From Asparagopsis taxiformis (lineage: Eukaryota > Rhodophyta > Florideophyceae > Bonnemaisoniales > Bonnemaisoniaceae), in assembly GCA_030407315.1 (NCBI GenBank), contig JALQPE010002477.1, positions 1-64,000 of the forward strand: a DNA stretch of 64,000 bases, written 5' to 3'. Below are positions 58,355 to 64,000 of the stretch, one piece after another. The notes below the pieces were generated by a model that was not told where the DNA came from, did not search any database, and was given only the letters and a program-made list of their open reading frames with translations. Position 1 is the first letter of the stretch. Every line of letters starts with the position of its first letter. A program made the position numbers and the translations under genes.

Positions 58355-59158
58355 ATGGGCCCAGATCTACCCAGTCGCCCTCGGTTTGCTTGGGACTCAA
58401 AGACCGTCCCATGGACTGACGGGAAGGGTGATCAAGAAGAATACGCAGACTCTGTTTCGCTTTGGCGTGCATTCCATGAGAAACTCCCAGATAACCATGG
58501 CAGCAAGATTCCTACCGAATTACAGGGCATCATGCTCCAATCGCAGCTTTTTGGCCGTGCACGTGATATTGTCAAGCTCATTGACGAAAAAGTGATCCAA
58601 TCTGAAGAAGGCGTTGATGCAATTGTCAATGCTCTGCACAAACGTGACCCACTAGCAGTTGTTAGTGAAGTCTATCATGACTTCAACAGCTTACTGAACA
58701 CAAGAAGGGGGACTACAGAGACATTTAAGAACTTCGAGTCCCGCTTTTTGGCAAAAGTATCCAAGTTTAACTCGCAATCCTCGCTCTGCAAGCTCCCAGA
58801 TGCTCTAGTATCATTTATGTTGCTATCAAATTCCAATGTCGACAGTAATCAACGTATCTCTATACTTGCTGCGTCAGCCCCCCGAGATTTCAAGCCTACA
58901 CGAAAGTCTAAAACAGATGACTTCTTGTCTGCAGTTTCTTACGATTCTATCACCTCAGTTCTCAGGCAATGTGATGCTTCCAGTAACACTGATACGCGTT
59001 CGATTCACACACACTCTGCTACTGCGACACATACGAGGCACCGTTCTGGAACGAAGATCCGACGTAAGCTAAACCCAGCTCAGCTTGCCGACCTCAATCA
59101 CGCTGTAAGTGTAATCTATGCTCTAGCTATGGCCATTGGGCATCCGATCACACCCTGA
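58355..59158 (+). CDS. Copia gag
   Basis: 267-codon frame starting MGPDLPSRPRFAWDSKTVPW just 3 bp after the LTR. A helical capsid-like region follows (ELQGIMLQSQLFGRARDIV, then SEVYHDFNSLLNTRRGTTET). The basic C-terminus (HTRHRSGTKIRRKLNP) leads to a nucleocapsid zone. A zinc-knuckle-like CNLCSSYGHWASDH is encoded at 59110-59151 but in the third frame. So gag proper, the knuckle and pol occupy three successive frames (two steps of -1). The gag start lies where the primer-binding site should be. Confidence 0.8.
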   Translation: MGPDLPSRPRFAWDSKTVPWTDGKGDQEEYADSVSLWRAFHEKLPDNHGSKIPTELQGIMLQSQLFGRARDIVKLIDEKVIQSEEGVDAIVNALHKRDPLAVVSEVYHDFNSLLNTRRGTTETFKNFESRFLAKVSKFNSQSSLCKLPDALVSFMLLSNSNVDSNQRISILAASAPRDFKPTRKSKTDDFLSAVSYDSITSVLRQCDASSNTDTRSIHTHSATATHTRHRSGTKIRRKLNPAQLADLNHAVSVIYALAMAIGHPITP

Positions 59159-62100
59159 CGGCTCTTTAAAACCGGGAGTCACATCAACACCTGAACCCAG
59201 CCAACGAAACACAAGAGATTCTGGATCTGATACAAAAAAGGCCGTCACTTTTCACATGGCTTCGTTTCCATCTGCCGATAATAACCTGTTCTGCTCAATT
59301 GGTCCACTTCTGGACGATGGAGCTCCGTATAGTGGAATGGGCATGAGTGAATTCCGGGCGATCCAACCAATGGTTCTACCTAATTGGAGCGGCAAGCTCC
59401 ACAAATTGCCAGACACAATTGCTGATCGTCCATTCTGGAAGTATGGATCTGGAGCTCATTCAAGTGAAGTACGAAGGATACTTGGATCTGTCTACCTAAA
59501 TGCTACCACTGATGAAGGAGTTTCTGTACGAATAAGACATTTAATTATTGAAGGATCCTCTCAGTGGGTAATTGGTCGCAATGTCACCAGGTACTGTGAC
59601 ATTGTACACATCAAGAATAATTTGCTACAGATACCAGCATTGGATGGAGGTACACAGCATCTCTCGATTTCATTGGTGGACTATGATCTACACTCATACA
59701 TCCCACATTCTGTATTCTACAACTATGGAAAATCCATACAAACTGTTGACAAGATGACGCTGTTCTGCGCAACATCTGTTCTGAATGGTGTAGACGGTGA
59801 TTTATCCTGGAAGGATACAAAGCACATCATTGACAAAGTGCACTTACATGTCTGCGGACATTCTAATTTCTCTGACATGAAGCTGCTACTGCAGAGAAAT
59901 GGCATATGGGATGAATGTGTATCAAAATACCTGAGTGATACTATTGAAAACTGCATCAACTGCAAGACTACTTCAGTCCCGAAGACGCCCCGCAAAGTCT
60001 CGCTCAGCTCTATGAACAGATCATTTAATGAAAAAGTTTGCATTGATCACTTATTCTTGAATGAACACGCTGTTTTCCATATCATGGACTCAAGTGTGAG
60101 ATACTCTGCTGGTTCCATTGTCCATGACACTGGAATGAAACACGCTATTTGTGTTTTTGAGGCACAGTGGGTGTCACAATTTTGGACACCTGGTGGTGTT
60201 ATATTTGATGCTGCGTTTGACAACTCTTCATTTATATCATACCTCAGAAAATGTGGCATTGACCCTATACCACTCCCACCTCGTCGTCACAACAAAAACG
60301 TTTTGGAATCAAAACACAAGATACTACGTGACATATTCCTACGTCTCAAAGAATGTAATGATAATGACAGCTCAATCACTGATGATATTATAGTCCAACA
60401 AACCTTTCGCATTTCCAATGACCTGTACGGAAATGACGTCATCTCATCCCATGAATTGGCAAAAGGTTACTCAAGACCTATATTACCTGGTTCCACTCCT
60501 GTGGAGATACCGAACGAGTTGTATACTGCCCATGAGATGCTCATTGCAAAGCGCAAACTCAATTTAATACTGAGGTCTAAATCGACTTCAACGTCACCTG
60601 TATGTGTCGGTGACTTAGTTCAAATCTTCATCAAACGACAGCATGAAAAGAGAGGCAAATGGACTTCTCCCAAACCAGTACTAAGTTTTGATCCTAGTAC
60701 ACACTGTATCACAGTACCAGGAAAGAATGGACATGTCGTTCGTGCTGCAATTGAAGATGTCCGAGCAGCTGTATGTGATAATCCACTTGCAATAAGTATC
60801 CAAGAGGCCATAGATGAACTGGAAAATTCCATACAAGATGTGTTGCATACTCAAAAACCTGCAACTACGCGATACCCTGATACCGCTCCCTCTCTCGGAA
60901 ACAATGCGGATTTTGATCTGACATCCGATCAAGCCAATCACACTAATTTTTCAACTTCATCCAGCAATGATACAGCCAATAGTAACGATGAAAAGATGTT
61001 ACCCTCTACAGGAGATTTGATTGAAGTTTATTGGCCAGAGGATAGGACATACTATCCTGGAACTGTATCAGAACTTAATGAAGAAACTGGCAAGTATCAC
61101 ATATCTTACGATGACGGTGATGCAGAGGATCTTGATCTCTCCAATGAACGTTGGAGATTTCTTTCTGCTGCTGCTCCTGAAAAAACTGTTTCCAGCAACA
61201 AGATCACTATGCTACCTGGCGCTGAGCTTTCTAGTGTGGAAAGAAATGCAACTGATGAGTACTTCAATGTCTTCCACGACAAAGAATTCTCACTTCACTA
61301 CGCTCAAGGGTTACCTTCCTTCGTTACGCAAAATGCTTATGAACGCGAAGAAGCGTCCTTCAAGAAGACTGTCCGTGAAGTACCCATTACCCAGGTTCCA
61401 AAAGATGCGAACATTATAACAAGTCATGTGATATACAAAGTGAAGACTACAGACGACGGCAAGCGCCTCGTCAAAGCCAGAATAGCTCCTCATGGCAACA
61501 AGGATCTGGACCGTGACAATCTCAAAACTGATTCAGCGACGTGTCCACCTGTCGGAATTCGGATGCTGTTATCGATTGCTGCAATGTACAAGTGGAACTT
61601 GGCTAAGGTTGATTTCTCGTCTGCGTTCCTCCAGACCGGAGAAGCGCTGAGGGACGTTTACGTTGTCCCACCCCGTGAATGCTCCACTCGAACACGTTTT
61701 TACTGGCTACTACTTACAGCTGCTTATGGCTTAGTGAACGCAAATGCCAAGTGGCAAGCTGTGAGTGACATGTTTCTGAGTAGTATTGGATTCTTTCAAC
61801 TGCATTACATTCCACAACTCTTCTACAAGAAAGTGAATGGTCAGCTCTCCATAATTGCCGTGAAGGTAGTTGATGACATATTGTTTGCTGCACCGCTCAG
61901 TATACTGGAAGATGTGATCAACAATATATCCAGTTGCTACAATCTCGGCACCATAGTATACGGCCCGGGTTCTTTCAAGTTTTATGGTCTCACAATATGT
62001 CAGGAATCAGACCTAAGCATCACCATTCATGGTGATGAAAAGCTTGCTGCTCTTGAAGGTCATCCAATAGACCGATTGAGACGCAAACAAAACGAATCCA

Positions 62101-62861
62101 AGCTCAATGATCTTGAGTTATCGACATTTCGGTCTGTCAACAGCTCTCTAGGATGGATAGGTGTCGCTGCGTCTCCATTTTGCTCATTCATGTCCAGTTA
62201 CCTACAGCAGCGAGCGCCAAATTCCACAGTGCACGATCTAATTACACAGATCAATATCCTCAAGACTGTCAAGAAACTTGGGAGTATCATACGCTTCAAG
62301 AGACCGAAAACAGGACAAAAGTACACACTCTCCATATTATCCTTTGCCGATGCAAGCAGAAAAGAAGATCATGGACAGCTTGGATACATAGCTGTGTTGT
62401 TAATTGGTGACTTGACTAATGGATCAACTGTGCACACATTATCTTGGCACTCATCTAAATCTAAACGCCCTGTCAAGTCAGTTGCATCAGCAGAAGTGCT
62501 TGCAACTGGATCAGCGATTGATGAAGCTAAATTACTCAAGAAAGCATATGAAATTCTGCTGAATATGGAAATTTCCTTGCTATGTGTTCTCGACTCCAAG
62601 GATCTGTTTGACACTATCTCTTCATGCCGCATGGCAACAGACCGATCTATCCGTGGTGATGTAGCTCTTATCAGATATGAATTCGAAACACGCACTGTTT
62701 CAAGAATGATATGGCTTCCGGGAAAGTATAACCTATCTGATCCCTTAACAAAGATGAACAGCCCAATCAGCTCCGCCCTCCAGCTCATGATGTTCACTGG
62801 TGCATTACCGTGTGATTTCACAGAGATACAAGTCCGTGACTCTGATGGATTCACTGGATGA
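59136..62861 (+). CDS. Copia pol polyprotein with Tudor-like insert
   Basis: 1,241 codons. The frame has no ATG at its left edge, so it is probably expressed by frameshift from gag. Protease: LLDDGAPYSGMG at residues 58-69 (Asp-Asp-Gly in place of Asp-Ser/Thr-Gly). Integrase: His/Cys zinc site (H238, H242, C273, C276) and a catalytic triad D304, D358, E391. Residues about 624-680 (GDLIEVYWPEDRTYYPGTV...YHISYDDGDAEDLDL...W) look like a Tudor-type barrel. RT: KVDFSSAF (about 826) and VVDDILF (about 912). RNase H: FADAS (about 1068), SAEVLAT, VLDSKD, then DPLTK. All enzymes appear intact. It replicates the element by reverse transcription and integration. Confidence 0.92.
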   Translation: MGIRSHPDGSLKPGVTSTPEPSQRNTRDSGSDTKKAVTFHMASFPSADNNLFCSIGPLLDDGAPYSGMGMSEFRAIQPMVLPNWSGKLHKLPDTIADRPFWKYGSGAHSSEVRRILGSVYLNATTDEGVSVRIRHLIIEGSSQWVIGRNVTRYCDIVHIKNNLLQIPALDGGTQHLSISLVDYDLHSYIPHSVFYNYGKSIQTVDKMTLFCATSVLNGVDGDLSWKDTKHIIDKVHLHVCGHSNFSDMKLLLQRNGIWDECVSKYLSDTIENCINCKTTSVPKTPRKVSLSSMNRSFNEKVCIDHLFLNEHAVFHIMDSSVRYSAGSIVHDTGMKHAICVFEAQWVSQFWTPGGVIFDAAFDNSSFISYLRKCGIDPIPLPPRRHNKNVLESKHKILRDIFLRLKECNDNDSSITDDIIVQQTFRISNDLYGNDVISSHELAKGYSRPILPGSTPVEIPNELYTAHEMLIAKRKLNLILRSKSTSTSPVCVGDLVQIFIKRQHEKRGKWTSPKPVLSFDPSTHCITVPGKNGHVVRAAIEDVRAAVCDNPLAISIQEAIDELENSIQDVLHTQKPATTRYPDTAPSLGNNADFDLTSDQANHTNFSTSSSNDTANSNDEKMLPSTGDLIEVYWPEDRTYYPGTVSELNEETGKYHISYDDGDAEDLDLSNERWRFLSAAAPEKTVSSNKITMLPGAELSSVERNATDEYFNVFHDKEFSLHYAQGLPSFVTQNAYEREEASFKKTVREVPITQVPKDANIITSHVIYKVKTTDDGKRLVKARIAPHGNKDLDRDNLKTDSATCPPVGIRMLLSIAAMYKWNLAKVDFSSAFLQTGEALRDVYVVPPRECSTRTRFYWLLLTAAYGLVNANAKWQAVSDMFLSSIGFFQLHYIPQLFYKKVNGQLSIIAVKVVDDILFAAPLSILEDVINNISSCYNLGTIVYGPGSFKFYGLTICQESDLSITIHGDEKLAALEGHPIDRLRRKQNESKLNDLELSTFRSVNSSLGWIGVAASPFCSFMSSYLQQRAPNSTVHDLITQINILKTVKKLGSIIRFKRPKTGQKYTLSILSFADASRKEDHGQLGYIAVLLIGDLTNGSTVHTLSWHSSKSKRPVKSVASAEVLATGSAIDEAKLLKKAYEILLNMEISLLCVLDSKDLFDTISSCRMATDRSIRGDVALIRYEFETRTVSRMIWLPGKYNLSDPLTKMNSPISSALQLMMFTGALPCDFTEIQVRDSDGFTG

Positions 62862-62870
62862 AATCCATCC

Positions 62871-62887
62871 AGCAAAAAGTGAGGGAG
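62871..62887 (+). promoter_or_regulatory. Polypurine tract
   Basis: AGCAAAAAGTGAGGGAG directly abuts the 3' LTR, the expected plus-strand primer site. Confidence 0.75.
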
Positions 62888-63217
62888 TATGAAATATTGT
62901 GTATGAAATATTGTGACTCATGTACCAACAGATCGACACGAAACTACGTACAGCTCTGACTCAATATTAATCACACTTTGTATACTCTCCAGGAGAATGC
63001 TCTCCCGTTTGGTTGCAAGCTGTAATAATTACATCGATGTTTGGTGGCACAGCTACAGCTATAAATACTGCTCTAGTAGCTACTTACGATAGAAAGACAG
63101 TTAGATAGACAAGCTCTGCACGCTCTTGTTCTCTGCTCTCCGCTCCTATCTAAACACACATTTGTTCGTTCTCATTGCACCGCTCAATAACGCTCTCACA
63201 CTTCCCAACAATTCAAA
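62888..63217 (+). repeat. 3' LTR (330 bp)
   Basis: Reads identical to 58022-58351 along its full length and is followed by GTGTA. Confidence 0.9.
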
Positions 63218-63222
63218 GTGTA
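63218..63222. repeat. 5-bp target-site duplication, right
   Basis: GTGTA, matching 58017-58021. Confidence 0.85.
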
Positions 63223-64000
63223 GGTCACTATTGAGATTATGGCCGTGAAGAGATAAGCAGAACTGTGTCTCTCCTGATCTAGGAGGCAGTAGCTTTCCGG
63301 TACCTACTCTCTTCTCAGCACAAAAGAGTGATACAGTGGCTCCAATTCTGAAGTTCGGTATTTCGGATCGACGCGAACCGCAATGTTTGTTTTCAGAGCT
63401 AGTTACCGCGGAAGGACGAAAAGGAGTCTTTTGCATAGCACAAGATGCATCTATTTGTGATTTGAATGACTTAGACCTTGTCTGCACTGGCGAGTTCTGA
63501 ACGGACAGCGGACGCTTCTTTCCTATGTTCTTCGAAGCATTCCCATACATCTATGAAACCCTCTGAAGTCCCTGGTACGCCAGGCGAAATGTATAGGCAT
63601 CTGCTTCTACACAGGTACATTTCCTGTGCTTCATCATTGCTGCTATCGCAGTTGTACATGTCCCAGCGTATACATCAATTACGGAACCACTATGGGGACA
63701 AAATGTTGTCATCAACTCTGCCAGCATCTCTGGGTTTTTCTCCTCAGTCAGGACGGGAGACTTAGTTCCTGGTTTGACCAACTTATGCTTGGGGACGTCG
63801 ACACCAGACATTGCAGCAAACTTCCTTCGCAAAGGACACTTGAAAAAGAGTAATTACTCTTGAAGTCCGGTTTGAAGTTTTCAGGGTGGTTCCCGGGTGC
63901 ATATGCAAGCACAGCGTACTCACAGCAGTTCTGGGGGAATAGTTCAGCTCGTGTGAATTGCATTCTGGTAGTTTCTTTCATGATGATAAAAAGGTAGCGC
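63223..64000 (-). pseudogene. Second amino-type DNA methyltransferase, interrupted by copia and truncated by window end
   Basis: The minus strand enters from the window edge with FTRAELFPQNCCEYAVLAYAP. After one frame change at a TTTTT run (about 63850) it reads KLVKPGTKSPVLTEEKNPEM then SVIDVYAGTCTTAIAAM (about 63660-63710), the SAM-binding motif I in the late position typical of the beta order. CVEADAYTFRLAYQGLQ follows, the acidic motif II region. Further frame changes lie near 63560 (GGG) and 63480. The tail (RIGATVSLFCAEKRVGTGKL...HGHNLNSDL) runs in frame into 57810-58021 once copia is removed. The DPPY half would lie beyond the window. It is a relative of the gene at 95-2783 but diverged. 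Confidence 0.62.

Larger units (their letters stand above)
58022..63217 (+). mobile_element. Intact Ty1/copia LTR retrotransposon
   Basis: 5.2-kb element with two 330-bp LTRs that read as identical, a GTGTA target duplication, a gag frame and an uninterrupted 1,241-codon pol in the copia order (protease, integrase, RT, RNase H). Identical LTRs mean a very recent insertion. It lies inside the coding sequence of the second methyltransferase gene, in the opposite orientation. Confidence 0.93.

Overview
This window looks like nuclear DNA from a eukaryote, and it is almost entirely transposable-element territory. I see Ty1/copia retrotransposon genes (one complete element with two LTRs), at least two families of DDE transposases, terminal inverted repeats of the CACTA type, and many arrays of short palindromes. 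No bacterial operon logic, rRNA or tRNA was recognised. Long single-exon genes inside nested repeats suit a repeat-rich protist or alga genome. A florideophyte red alga would fit, but nothing here proves the lineage.

Layout. (1) 0.1-2.8 kb: a minus-strand gene fusing an unknown N-terminal region to an amino-type DNA methyltransferase with TDPPY and DPFSGT motifs. (2) 3.1-5.0 kb: three copies of a 163-bp hairpin repeat and a 112-bp tandem repeat. (3) 5.2-10.6 kb: a two-gene DNA transposon, with a coiled-coil ORF on plus converging on a frameshifted Plavaka/CACTA-like transposase on minus. (4) 11-13.1 kb: tandem repeats and a perfect 38-bp palindrome. (5) 14.2-19.4 kb: unknown coiled-coil ORFs embedded in repeats of a GGTTGTGCAACC-type motif. 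(6) 20.1-24.6 kb: unknown ORFs followed by a broken Sen1/UPF1-like SF1 helicase. (7) 24.7-45.5 kb: an older transposon whose transposase (26.0-26.7 and 41.3-44.1 kb) is split by a 14.5-kb CACTA-like element (26,738-41,279) with 13-bp TIRs and a TG duplication. The inserted element carries a karyopherin-like fragment, fold-back arrays and a broken 2-oxoglutarate/Fe(II) dioxygenase gene. (8) 45.7-48.8 kb: a GTTC-palindrome field and a second copy of the CACTA right end. (9) 49.7-51.1 and 54.2-55.9 kb: two decayed copia pol remnants. (10) 57.8-64.0 kb: a second methyltransferase gene interrupted in its coding sequence by a very young, intact copia element (58,022-63,217).

Biological theme. Two methyltransferase genes and one oxidative-demethylase-type (2OG-Fe) gene lie inside or between mobile elements. 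This raises the possibility that these transposons carry their own DNA-modification genes. The young copia pol also contains a Tudor-like segment that could read chromatin. Most broken genes here are broken by single-base length changes, several of them in short homopolymer runs, so sequencing error and true decay must be separated before calling them pseudogenes.
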